From Bradyrhizobium sp. KBS0727 (GTDB lineage Bacteria; Pseudomonadota; Alphaproteobacteria; Rhizobiales; Xanthobacteraceae): 64,000 bases of DNA. The DNA lies in NCBI RefSeq assembly GCF_005937885.2, contig NZ_CP042176.1:682001-746000 (forward strand). Reading direction: 5' to 3'. A program made the translations under genes and the position numbers. The first letter of the stretch is position 1. Every line of letters begins with the position of its first letter. Positions 46,007 through 53,996 of the stretch are shown in pieces. The notes beneath the pieces are model-generated. The model was not told where the DNA came from, did no database searches, and saw only the letters and a list, made by a program, of their open reading frames with translations.

Positions 46007-46054
46007 GCGCATGATCTGGTGGGGAAACCGGTTCCGCTTTTCCGGATCAAGCGC
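46007..46054. repeat. Dispersed palindrome, family F
   Basis: GCGCATGATCTGG ... CCGGATCAAGCGC around GGAAACCGGTTCCGCTTTT. It lies between soxY and soxZ, touching the soxY stop codon. A relative is at 62914-62960. Confidence 0.7.
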
Positions 46055-46055
46055 A

Positions 46056-46547
46056 CTAGCCGCCGCAGCCGCCGACGGTGACCTTGACCTCTTTGGTGGT
46101 GCTGTAGACCTTGCCGCCAGCTTCGACGATGACGATGACGTTGCTGGTCTTCGCCATCTTGATGCGATTGGCGACAACAGGCATCGTGCCCGCGGGAATC
46201 TTGTAGGACGCCACCAGCACGACCGGATTTTCGCTGACCAGAAACGAGATCGAGGTCACGTCGGGAAGCGTCGTCGTCACCGATACCGGCACCACGGCGC
46301 CGTTCTCGGCGATTTCGGGCGCATCGAGCTTGACCTTGTCGGACGTCTCGGCGGGCTTGCCGTAGAGCGCCTTGATTGCGTCGGCTTCGGTTCTCGCCTT
46401 GAAGGCGTCTTCCGGATACTTGTCGTTGGCGGCGGCGAACGCACCCCTCACGAAGGGGATATTGCCGAGGCCGACCAGTGCGACCGCGCCTGTGCCTTGC
46501 AGGATCAGCCGCCGCGTGGCCGAAAACCTTGTGTCAGTCCTGTCCAT
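46056..46547 (-). CDS. soxY: Thiosulfate oxidation carrier protein SoxY
   Basis: Covalent carrier of sulfur intermediates, 163 residues. A twin-arginine-like leader (SATRRLILQGTGAVALVGLG) exports the SoxYZ pair. The chain ends VTVGGCGG, the swinging arm whose Cys holds the substrate. The ATG at 46547 is used because GGAGA lies seven bases upstream; the frame extends to a TTG at 46562. A 76-base gap with a repeat separates it from soxZ. Confidence 0.95.
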   Translation of the reverse strand: MDRTDTRFSATRRLILQGTGAVALVGLGNIPFVRGAFAAANDKYPEDAFKARTEADAIKALYGKPAETSDKVKLDAPEIAENGAVVPVSVTTTLPDVTSISFLVSENPVVLVASYKIPAGTMPVVANRIKMAKTSNVIVIVEAGGKVYSTTKEVKVTVGGCGG

Positions 46548-46590
46548 CCAAAGTCTCCTCAAGCGTGCGCTCGCGCGCCACGGCTTTGCA

Positions 46591-46968
46591 TCACAGCGTC
46601 TGCAGGAAATCCACCACCGCGTTGATCTCCTGCTCGGTCAGGATCCGGTTTCGTCCGAACGGAGGCATCACGGTCAGCGGATTGCGAAGGGTTTCGTCGG
46701 TAACAATGGCGACGAGATCGGCGCGATTGGGATATTTGCTCTTGATGTCGACCAGTTCCGGCGCGATCGAGCCGGGCAGGTCGCCGCCCTTGATGACATG
46801 GCAGGTCAGGCAATTGCCCTTGCTGCGGTCGAAGGCGAGCTTCTGGCCTTCGGCGGCCGCGGACTGCGCATGGGCCGGATTTGCGAATGCCACGATACCT
46901 GCCAGCAGCAACAGGGCGAGCGCCGGATTTGTGACGGGCTTCGTTGAGAGGCGCTTGGTCAAGGGCAT
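46591..46968 (-). CDS. soxX: Sulfur oxidation c-type cytochrome SoxX
   Basis: Small electron-accepting cytochrome subunit of SoxXA, 125 residues. Signal peptide ALALLLLAGIVAFANPAHAQ. Heme motif GNCLTCHVIKGG and the distal methionine in LTVMPPFGRNRILTEQEI. It begins nine bases after the soxD stop. Confidence 0.94.
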   Translation of the reverse strand: MPLTKRLSTKPVTNPALALLLLAGIVAFANPAHAQSAAAEGQKLAFDRSKGNCLTCHVIKGGDLPGSIAPELVDIKSKYPNRADLVAIVTDETLRNPLTVMPPFGRNRILTEQEINAVVDFLQTL

Positions 46969-46977
46969 TCCTGTTGG

Positions 46978-47688
46978 CTACTTTGACTGCATGGTATCGA
47001 GCGGTCCCGTCGTGCGCGGCGTCAATTGCTTGCCTTCAGCCGTGGACACAATCCTGGTTTCCGCGGGATCGGCACAGGCGTTCATGCATGGCCTCGCCAT
47101 CGTATCAGGTCTTGGATCGGTCCAGATGAAACTTTCGCTATTGGGCATTTTGACGGTGGGCAGGCTGGTCCGGTCGGCAACGAATTCATTCGGAACGATG
47201 TCGTTCAGGTTCAGAACATAGGCTGTCAAAGCATAAACGTCATCGGCTGACAATGTGTGCGGCGCGGGCATCGGCATGGCGCGGTTAATGTAATCCCATA
47301 ACGTCGGCGCAAACGGCCAGTAGCTGCCGACCGTCGGCTCGGGCCGTTCCCCCTTGAGCGTTCCCTGGCCGCCGACCAGTTTGGGAAAGCGGCCTTCGCC
47401 TTCGCCGAAGGTTCCATGGCAGGCGGCACACTGCTCGGCGTAGACCTCCTCGCCCCGTTTGACGGTGCCGCTGCCGGGGGGCAGGCCGACGCCGTCGTCT
47501 CCGCGTACGTCGATGTCCCATCCGGCGATCTGTTCGGGCGAGGCTTTGCTGCCATAACCAAAGTGCCCAGGCTCTGCTGCGCTTGCGAAGGTGCCGGCGG
47601 CCAGCATCAGGCCAAGGAACAAGCCAAGGAACAGGCCAAGGAACAGGCGACGGCCGAGCAGCATGGAATGTTCACGCGAGCTGAACAT
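46978..47688 (-). CDS. soxD: Sulfur dehydrogenase cytochrome subunit SoxD
   Basis: Diheme-type cytochrome partner of SoxC, 236 residues here. The CAACH motif in EQCAACHGTFGEGEGRFP lies near residue 85, and the C-terminal part reads DTMARPCMNACADP, where a second CxxC lacks the histidine. This is therefore the shorter, monoheme-like form. The signal peptide core FLGLFLGLFLGL is encoded by three tandem 12-base repeats. ATG 47688 has GGGAG upstream and overlaps soxC by 17 bases. Confidence 0.9.
   Translation of the reverse strand: MFSSREHSMLLGRRLFLGLFLGLFLGLMLAAGTFASAAEPGHFGYGSKASPEQIAGWDIDVRGDDGVGLPPGSGTVKRGEEVYAEQCAACHGTFGEGEGRFPKLVGGQGTLKGERPEPTVGSYWPFAPTLWDYINRAMPMPAPHTLSADDVYALTAYVLNLNDIVPNEFVADRTSLPTVKMPNSESFIWTDPRPDTMARPCMNACADPAETRIVSTAEGKQLTPRTTGPLDTMQSK
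47611..47646. repeat. Three tandem 12-base repeats in the soxD signal sequence
   Basis: GCCAAGGAACAA/G occurs three times head to tail (plus-strand reading) and encodes FLGL units in the hydrophobic core of the SoxD signal peptide. The unit is a multiple of three, so copy-number change would lengthen or shorten the core without a frameshift. Confidence 0.9.
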
Positions 47689-48973
47689 CAAATACGCTCC
47701 CGTCAGGCTTGATCTGCCAGGTCTGGATCGAGTTGTTGTGGTAGACCGAATTCGTTCCGCGCTGCGTTCGCAGCTGCGCAATGGTCGGTTGGACGTAGCC
47801 GGTTTCGTCGATCGCCCGCGATTCCAGCAGCGCGGGCCGGCCGTCCCATTGCCAGGGTAGCGTGAATTTTGTCAGCGCCTTCGACAGTACCGGTTCATGC
47901 AGCCGTGCGGTCTGCCAGTTGACGCCGCCGTCGGTCGAGACGTCGACACGTTTGACCTTGCCATTGCCGGTCCACGCCAATCCCCTGATCTCGTAGAGGC
48001 CCGGGCCACTGAGCGGTTTTTCCGGACAGGGGAATGTGATCACCGACTTGGCGTCGATCAGCCAGGTGAACCCGCGTGAGGTGCCGTCCGGCATCAGGTC
48101 GGTATATTTCGAGGTTTCTTCGCGGGAAAACCAGGGCTTGTCGCCGAGCTTGATCCGTCGCAGCCACTTGATGTTGACGTTGCCTTCCCAGCCCGGCACC
48201 ACCAGCCGCAATGGGTAGCCCTGTTCCGGCCGCAGTGCCTCGCCATTTTGTGCGTAAACCACAAGGCAATCGTCGAGACACTTGTCGAGCGTCAGGCTGC
48301 GGTTCATGTGCGCGCCGTCGGCGCCCTCGACCATCGCCCATTTCGCTTCCTTCCTGACACCGACCTCGTCGAGCAGGGTCGATAGCTTCACGCCGGTCCA
48401 TTCCGCGCAACTGATCATGCCGTGATTGAACTGCAGCGAGTTGACCTGCGCGGCGCGCCATTCCATGCCGCCATTGGCCGGGCATTCGATGAAATGAATG
48501 CGCGACGTCGATGGAAAGCGCACGATGTCCTTCATGGTGAGGACCAGCGGCCGCTCGACCAGGCCATGGATCATCAATCGGTGCTGGTCGGGATCGATGT
48601 CTGGCCGTCCCGCATGATGGCGTTCGAAGAACAGGCCATTGGGAGTGATGATGCCGTGCAGGTCCTGCAGCGGTGAAAAGCTGACGGAAGATTCGGCGCC
48701 AGCAGTCAGCCACGGGACGTTGCGCCTGATGACGCCGGCCTCGGAGTCGGCGGGCCTGCCATAGGGTCGATCGACCACGCCGGCGCCGATCGATTGCGAC
48801 CAGGGCGCATCCGCGGGCGGGGAGGCGGGCGCTGGCTCAGCATTGGCTGGCTTCGCACCGATCGCGAGGCTGCCGGTCAATGCGGCACCGAGACCCAGAA
48901 AGGAGCGTCGTCCGAGCGGCGTGCCGGCAACGTTCGACGATAGAGATATGCTGCGCCAGAGGTTTGGCCGCAT
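47672..48973 (-). CDS. soxC: Sulfite dehydrogenase-fold subunit SoxC
   Basis: Molybdenum-cofactor subunit of sulfane dehydrogenase SoxCD, which oxidises SoxY-bound sulfane sulfur. About 433 residues. Twin-arginine leader GRRSFLGLGAALTGSLAIG. Molybdopterin domain with the Mo-ligand cysteine in IHFIECPANGGMEW. VVPGWEGNVNIKWLRRI and the C-terminal dimer domain WTGNGKVKRVDVSTDGGVNW follow. ATG 48973 is preceded by GAAGGA; ATG 48985 is the alternative. First gene of the sox operon, divergent from the ArsR gene. Confidence 0.94.
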   Translation of the reverse strand: MRPNLWRSISLSSNVAGTPLGRRSFLGLGAALTGSLAIGAKPANAEPAPASPPADAPWSQSIGAGVVDRPYGRPADSEAGVIRRNVPWLTAGAESSVSFSPLQDLHGIITPNGLFFERHHAGRPDIDPDQHRLMIHGLVERPLVLTMKDIVRFPSTSRIHFIECPANGGMEWRAAQVNSLQFNHGMISCAEWTGVKLSTLLDEVGVRKEAKWAMVEGADGAHMNRSLTLDKCLDDCLVVYAQNGEALRPEQGYPLRLVVPGWEGNVNIKWLRRIKLGDKPWFSREETSKYTDLMPDGTSRGFTWLIDAKSVITFPCPEKPLSGPGLYEIRGLAWTGNGKVKRVDVSTDGGVNWQTARLHEPVLSKALTKFTLPWQWDGRPALLESRAIDETGYVQPTIAQLRTQRGTNSVYHNNSIQTWQIKPDGSVFDVQLA

Positions 48974-49044
48974 GTTTCCTTCCATCCGCGGTCAGGTAGC
49001 CGCATCATTTATTGCTTTTTTTTAGGCGTATCGGCATTCGCTAA

Positions 49045-49060
49045 TTTAGTCAATGCTAAA
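49045..49060. promoter_or_regulatory. Candidate operator between soxC and the ArsR regulator
   Basis: TTTAGTCAATGCTAAA has 5-base inverted arms (TTTAG/CTAAA) with a six-base spacer. It lies in the AT-rich gap between the divergent start codons and is paired with an adjacent CTAATTTAG half-site. Position and symmetry suit an ArsR dimer controlling both directions. Confidence 0.5.
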
Positions 49061-49127
49061 TAACCATGGCCGCGGTAAACTGCTGCCGGCGCCTTGGTCG
49101 GCGCCGGTACCGACTGGAAATGAAGCA

Positions 49128-49493
49128 ATGCGAGCCGCTGCGGCAACAGCCACGAAGACACCCCCGAAAACCAGCGCCGACGACGCGGCGTCCCTGAGGA
49201 AACTGGCGAAGCAGGCCGGTGAGGCCGCGCAACTTCTCAAATTGCTGGGTCACGAGAAGCGTTTGCTGGTTCTTTGCTTTCTGGCAGCGCGTGGCGAGAT
49301 GACCGTCGGTGAACTCGTCGGCGTCGCCAAGCTCAGCCAGTCGGCTCTGTCGCAGCACCTTGCAAAAATGCGCGCCGACGGTCTGGTCGAATTCCGGCGG
49401 GCCTCGCAGACGCTGCACTACCGCGTTGTCGATCGGCGCGCCTTGCGCGTTCTGCAATTGCTGAAGGAAATCTATTGCGGGGATCTAAAGTGA
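49128..49493 (+). CDS. ArsR-family repressor, probable persulfide sensor of the sox operon
   Basis: 121-residue winged-helix regulator. The recognition helix region is LSQSALSQHLAKMRADGLVEFRR, followed by the wing QTLHYRVVD. Cys50 (LLVLCFLAA) and Cys117 (KEIYCGD) match the two cysteines that form the tetrasulfide switch in the SqrR/BigR/YgaV/SoxR group. It is transcribed away from soxC across a gap with a candidate operator. ATG 49128 gives normal length; an in-frame ATG at 49053 would overlap the operator. Confidence 0.87.
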   Translation: MRAAAATATKTPPKTSADDAASLRKLAKQAGEAAQLLKLLGHEKRLLVLCFLAARGEMTVGELVGVAKLSQSALSQHLAKMRADGLVEFRRASQTLHYRVVDRRALRVLQLLKEIYCGDLK

Positions 49494-49553
49494 CGCGCCG
49501 CCGGCCGCGACTTTGGTTGCAGCCATCGCCCGCCGATACGGTATAAGACTGCC

Positions 49554-50270
49554 ATGGCGGAATATGTCGTGGAATTCGGCAGGGATGGTCGGCCGGTCGA
49601 GCCCGATGGGCGACTGGATGCGGCGGCGTTCCATCGCAACCATGGGCCGATCTGGGCGGTGTTGCAGCGATTCCTCGCCGGCAAATCCGGCGATGTGCTG
49701 GAGGCCGGTAGCGGCACCGGCCAGCATGTGGTGCATTTTGCCAAGCATAGCCCCGAGCTCACCTGGTGGCCGAGCGATACCAATGAACGCCATCTCGGCA
49801 GCATCGCGGCGTGGATTAAATATGCCGGTCTTGCCAACATTCGCCCGCCGCTAACGATCGATCTTTCCGATCCCGCCTGGTGTCCGGCGATGCATGACGG
49901 CAGCGGTCCCGGTGAATTGCTGGCGGTATTCTGCGCCAACGTCGTTCACATCGCGCCATGGCGCGTGGCCGAGGGGCTGTTTGCCGGTGCGGCGCGATAC
50001 CTGCGGCCGGACGGGCGGCTGTTTCTTTATGGCCCCTTCAAGCGTGACGGCAGGCACACCGCGCTCAGCAACGCCGTGTTCGACACCAGCCTGCGCGAGC
50101 GCGATGCCGAATGGGGTGTGCGCGACATCGGAGAACTCGGTGCATTGGCTGATGGCGTTGGCCTCGCTCTGGTCGAAACCGTGGAAATGCCCGCCAACAA
50201 CCTGATTCTGGTGTTCGCGCGATCACAAGCGGTGACGCGGCGATCACCAAAGGGTGACGCCGGCGCATAG
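49554..50270 (+). CDS. DUF938-type SAM-dependent methyltransferase
   Basis: 238 residues. FHRNHGPIWAVLQRFL is followed by VLEAGSGTGQHVVHFAKHSPELTWWPSD, the standard DUF938 motif I and II arrangement, and later LLAVFCANVVHIAPW and GRLFLYGPFKRDG. Substrate unknown. It follows the ArsR gene by 60 bases on the same strand, but linkage to sulfur metabolism is not implied by its motifs. Confidence 0.85.
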   Translation: MAEYVVEFGRDGRPVEPDGRLDAAAFHRNHGPIWAVLQRFLAGKSGDVLEAGSGTGQHVVHFAKHSPELTWWPSDTNERHLGSIAAWIKYAGLANIRPPLTIDLSDPAWCPAMHDGSGPGELLAVFCANVVHIAPWRVAEGLFAGAARYLRPDGRLFLYGPFKRDGRHTALSNAVFDTSLRERDAEWGVRDIGELGALADGVGLALVETVEMPANNLILVFARSQAVTRRSPKGDAGA

Positions 50271-50371
50271 CGCGCGCCCGTTTGCGTCGGTTGATGGCGC
50301 GGGCTCACCTCTCCATAGTGCCGGAAATGATTCAGGGCTCCCCGCCGGGCGCCTGCCGGGCGGGAATGCCG

Positions 50372-51631
50372 ATGTTGGATAAGACAGCCACGCAAGAGAA
50401 CGCCCAAGAGATCGCTAATGACGCGCGGGCACGAGCCAACGTGCTGCGGCTGGCCGCGGCACAGGCGCTGACCGGCGCCAATTCGGCGGTGATTTTCGCC
50501 ACCGGCTCGATCGTCGGCGCAACCTTGGCGCCCTCGATCTCGCTCGCGACCGTGCCGCTGTCGATGTATGTGCTCGGCCTCGCCGCCGGCACCCTGCCGA
50601 CCGGCGCCATCTCGCGCGCCTATGGCCGCCGCACAGCCTTCATCATCGGCACCTTCTGTGGCGTGCTGACCGGCGCGCTCGGCGCGTTTGCGATCCTGCA
50701 TGCATCGTTCTGGCTGTTTTGCGGCGCGACCTTCCTCGGCGGGCTCTATGGCGCGGTGTCGCAATCCTATCGCTTCGCGGCGGCCGACGGCGCCAGCGCA
50801 GCGTTCCGGCCCAAAGCCGTGTCGTGGGTGATGGCGGGCGGCGTGTTCGCCGGCGTGCTCGGTCCGCAGCTCGTGCAATGGACCATGGATATCTGGCCGC
50901 CTTATCTGTTCGCCTTCAGCTTCGTGATGCAGGCCTTGGTCGCGCTGGTGGCGATGGCGGTGCTGTCGGGCGTCGACGCGCCGAAACCGGCAGCGGCCGA
51001 TCTGCACGGTGGGCGGCCGTTGTTCGAAATCGCGCGGCAGCCGCGCTTCATTGCGGCGGCGATGTGCGGGGTGATCGCCTATCCGATGATGAACCTGGTG
51101 ATGACCTCGGCGCCGCTGGCGATGAAGATGTGCGGGCTCACGGTCAGCGATTCCAATTTCGGCATTCAGTGGCACATCGTGGCGATGTACGGGCCGAGCT
51201 TCTTCACGGGCTCGCTGATCGCGCGCTTCGGCGCGCCCCGGATCGTCGCGCTCGGGCTGACGCTGGAGGCCGCGGGGGCCGCGATCGGTCTGTCCGGGAT
51301 CACCGCGATGCATTTCTGGGCGACGTTGTTCGTGCTCGGAATCGGCTGGAATTTTGCGTTCGTCGGGGCTTCCGCGCTGGTGCTGGAGACGCACCGGCCG
51401 CAGGAACGCAACAAGGTGCAGGCCTTCAACGATTTTCTGGTGTTCGGGATGATGGCGGTCGGATCGTTCTCGTCCGGCCAGTTGCTCGCCCATTACGGCT
51501 GGTCCGCCGTCAACATGGTGGTGTTCCCGCCGGTGCTGCTGGGGCTCGGAATCCTGCTGTTTGCGTCGTTCGCGAAGCGGCGGGCGAGCTCGCAGGTGGT
51601 CGAGGAAATTCCCGAGCCGGCGTTTGATTGA
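50372..51631 (+). CDS. MFS transporter
   Basis: About 419 residues with a hydrophilic N-terminus, then twelve helices starting VLRLAAAQALTGANSAVIFATGS. The pattern TVPLSMYVLGLAAGTLPTGAISRAYGRRTAFIIG, with a conserved RAYGRR loop, resembles the alphaproteobacterial RfnT-like branch (some members carry riboflavin); this is a weak resemblance. The start was set at the second of two nearby ATGs for its spacing to GGGA. Confidence 0.84.
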   Translation: MLDKTATQENAQEIANDARARANVLRLAAAQALTGANSAVIFATGSIVGATLAPSISLATVPLSMYVLGLAAGTLPTGAISRAYGRRTAFIIGTFCGVLTGALGAFAILHASFWLFCGATFLGGLYGAVSQSYRFAAADGASAAFRPKAVSWVMAGGVFAGVLGPQLVQWTMDIWPPYLFAFSFVMQALVALVAMAVLSGVDAPKPAAADLHGGRPLFEIARQPRFIAAAMCGVIAYPMMNLVMTSAPLAMKMCGLTVSDSNFGIQWHIVAMYGPSFFTGSLIARFGAPRIVALGLTLEAAGAAIGLSGITAMHFWATLFVLGIGWNFAFVGASALVLETHRPQERNKVQAFNDFLVFGMMAVGSFSSGQLLAHYGWSAVNMVVFPPVLLGLGILLFASFAKRRASSQVVEEIPEPAFD

Positions 51632-51651
51632 TCAATTCCTTGGAAGGTTCC

Positions 51652-52014
51652 ATGCCGTCGCGCGCCCGTATCGATGAATTCATTGCGGCCGTCGTCTCCG
51701 GTGACCATGCCGGCGCGATCGAGCGCTATTACACCGAAGACGCCAGCATGCAGGAGAACGCCGCCCCGCCGCGGGTCGGCCGCGACGCCCTGGTGGCGCA
51801 TGAGCGCGCCGCGCTCGCGCGCGCAAAAAGCGTGACCTCGATTTGCGTCGCCTCGGTGGTCGAGGGCGACCGGGTCGCGATCAACTGGGTGTTCGAATTT
51901 GTCTATCATTCCGGCAAGACCGGAAGGTTCGACGAAGTCGCGCTGCAGGAATGGCGCGGAGACCGGATTTTTCGCGAGCGGTTCTTCTACGACCCGTCGA
52001 AGCCGTCGACCTAG
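51652..52014 (+). CDS. SnoaL/NTF2-like small protein
   Basis: 120 residues: RIDEFIAAVVSGDHAGAIERYYTEDASMQENAAPPRVGRDALVAHERAAL, the classic SnoaL-like cone fold opening, then VAINWVFEFVYHSGKTGRFDEVALQEWRGDRIFRERFFYDP. Such proteins are isomerases, hydratases or ligand-binding domains; no catalytic residues can be assigned. It starts 20 bases after the MFS gene, with AAGG before the ATG. Confidence 0.83.
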   Translation: MPSRARIDEFIAAVVSGDHAGAIERYYTEDASMQENAAPPRVGRDALVAHERAALARAKSVTSICVASVVEGDRVAINWVFEFVYHSGKTGRFDEVALQEWRGDRIFRERFFYDPSKPST

Positions 52015-52145
52015 TTGCCATCTGCTGACAGTTCGATGCGCATCGAAGTGGTGACCCTTGCAGTTTGGAGGGTGGCTATCGACTTGCTCCGGTAGACGCG
52101 CGAAGAACGTCTTCGCGGCGATGACGGCTCAAGAGGGTTGATAGT

Positions 52146-53372
52146 TTGGACGCTTCCACTCACATCAAATTGGACGAAACCTCCATCCGTTACGATGGCT
52201 GGCGCATTGTCGTCGTCTGCTTCCTGCTGGCGACGTTTGGCTGGGGGCTCGGCTTCTACGGCCAGAGCGTCTATGTCGCCGAGCTGCATCGGCTGCACGG
52301 CTGGCCGGCGTCGCTGGTCTCGTCGGGCACGACCTTCTTCTATCTGTTCGGTGCGGCGCTGGTTGCCTTTGTCGCCGAGGCGATCAAGGCGTTCGGCCCG
52401 CGCAACTGCCTGATCGCGGGCACGTTCGCGATGGCGGCGGCCGCGATCTCGATCGGCCAGGTCACCGAGCCCTGGCAGCTTTATCTCGCCAACGCGGTGC
52501 TGGCGTTCGGCTGGGCCGGCACCAGCCTCAGCATCATCAACAACACGCTCGGGCTCTGGTTCGACAAGAAGCGCGGCATGGCGATCAGCCTGGCGCTGAA
52601 CGGCGCGAGTTTTGGCGGCATTGTGGGCGTCCCCCTGCTGGTGGCGGCGATCGGCTATTTCGGCTTTTCAGGCGCGATGATCGCGTCAGCCGTCGTGATG
52701 ATCGCGCTGATGGTGCCGGTGATCCTGATCTTCGTCGGGCAGCCTCCGGTCCACGCCTACACGAGTGCCGTGGCTGCGGCCGATGCGCCGTCGCCGACGC
52801 AGATCCGGGCGCGGGCGCTTCGCGATATCGCCTTCCTTTCGGTGTCGATTGCGTTCGCGCTGGTGCTGTTCGCGCAGGTCGGCTTCATCGTTCACCTGAT
52901 CTCGTTTCTGGACTCGGTGGTCGGGCGCGAAAAGGCCGCGATTGCAGTCGCCGTCCTGACGGCGATGGCGGTGGTCGGCCGCGTGCTGTTTTCCTTCGTG
53001 ATCGATCGGCTCCATCAGCGGCTGGCGTCGTCGCTGTCGTTCATCAGCCAGGCCGGCGCGCTGCTGGTCCTGATCAACGTACACAATGATATTGCCGTCA
53101 TCGCGGCCTGTGCGGTGTTCGGATTTTCCGTCGGCAACCTGATCACGCTGCCGTCGCTGATCGTGCAGCGCGAGTTCGACCCGCGTTCGTTCGGCGTGCT
53201 GGTCAGCCTGATCACCGCGATCAACCAGATCACCTACGCGTTCGGGCCCGGCGTGATCGGCCTGCTGCGCGATATGTCCGGCAGTTATGCGCTGCCGTTC
53301 TACGGCTGCATCGGCGTGGAATTGACGGCGGCGGTGCTGATCATGGTTCGCGGGAGGGCAAAGAACTTGTAG
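52146..53372 (+). CDS. MFS transporter, monocarboxylate/oxalate-formate-like
   Basis: 408 residues, twelve helices. GWRIVVVCFLLATFGWGLGFYGQSVYVAELHRLHGW and WFDKKRGMAISLALNGASFGGIVGVPLL fit the MCT/OFA branch carrying small organic acids. The start is a TTG nine bases after GAGGG; no ATG fits. The stop codon is the first three bases of dispersed palindrome C. Confidence 0.86.
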   Translation: MDASTHIKLDETSIRYDGWRIVVVCFLLATFGWGLGFYGQSVYVAELHRLHGWPASLVSSGTTFFYLFGAALVAFVAEAIKAFGPRNCLIAGTFAMAAAAISIGQVTEPWQLYLANAVLAFGWAGTSLSIINNTLGLWFDKKRGMAISLALNGASFGGIVGVPLLVAAIGYFGFSGAMIASAVVMIALMVPVILIFVGQPPVHAYTSAVAAADAPSPTQIRARALRDIAFLSVSIAFALVLFAQVGFIVHLISFLDSVVGREKAAIAVAVLTAMAVVGRVLFSFVIDRLHQRLASSLSFISQAGALLVLINVHNDIAVIAACAVFGFSVGNLITLPSLIVQREFDPRSFGVLVSLITAINQITYAFGPGVIGLLRDMSGSYALPFYGCIGVELTAAVLIMVRGRAKNL

Positions 53373-53443
53373 CCCGGATGAGCGACGCGACATCCGGGAC
53401 CGGTTTCGCAGTCACCCGGATATCGCTTCGCTCATCCGGGCTA
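53370..53443. repeat. Dispersed palindrome, family C
   Basis: Perfect 15-base arms TAGCCCGGATGAGCG / CGCTCATCCGGGCTA, with an inner ACATCCGGGACCGG...ACCCGGATAT pair. It lies between the convergent MFS and VOC genes. Its first triplet is the MFS stop codon. Confidence 0.85.
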
Positions 53444-53449
53444 CAGGCC

Positions 53450-53944
53450 TCACGTCTCCCTCGCGCGCAGCAAATCGTCGAGATCGAGCCGCTTCGTGAA
53501 CATCGACAGCGTGCCGTCGGGCGTGCGCGGCCACTCTTCCTGCGGGCGGTCGCGATAGAGTTCGACGCCGTTCTCGTCGGGGTCGCGTAGATAGAGCGCC
53601 TCGCTGACGCCATGGTCGCTGGCGCCGTCGAGCTGGATGCCGGCGCTGATCACGCGGTGCAGCGCATCGGCGAGCGCCGGACGGGTGGGGTAGAGGATCG
53701 CGGTGTGGAACAGCCCGGTGGTGCCCGGCGGCGGCGGATGGCCGCCCTTGCTCTCCCAGGTGTTGAGGCCGATGTGGTGGTGATAGCCGCCGGCCGAAAT
53801 GAACGCCGCGCTGTCGCCCATCCGCTGCATCACCTCGAAGCCGAGTACGCCGCAGTAAAACCCCAGCGCCCGCTCGAGATCGGCGACCTTGAGGTGCACA
53901 TGCCCGATCCGCGTACCGGCAATGATAGGTGGGTTTTCGGGCAT
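53450..53944 (-). CDS. VOC-family (glyoxalase/extradiol dioxygenase-like) protein
   Basis: 164 residues. HVHLKVADLERALGFYCGVLGFEVM is the first beta-alpha-beta-beta-beta module with a metal-site histidine. GGYHHHIGLNTWESKG and the terminal LYLRDPDENGVELYRDRP supply the second module with its Glu ligand. Fits catechol-2,3-dioxygenase-like or glyoxalase-like enzymes. Upstream neighbours (carboxymuconolactone decarboxylase-like) are also aromatic-pathway families. Confidence 0.87.
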   Translation of the reverse strand: MPENPPIIAGTRIGHVHLKVADLERALGFYCGVLGFEVMQRMGDSAAFISAGGYHHHIGLNTWESKGGHPPPPGTTGLFHTAILYPTRPALADALHRVISAGIQLDGASDHGVSEALYLRDPDENGVELYRDRPQEEWPRTPDGTLSMFTKRLDLDDLLRARET

Positions 53945-53996
53945 GCTCTCTCCTGTGCAACGACCGCCTTACGGCGATCTATGCAGCGACCGTTCC

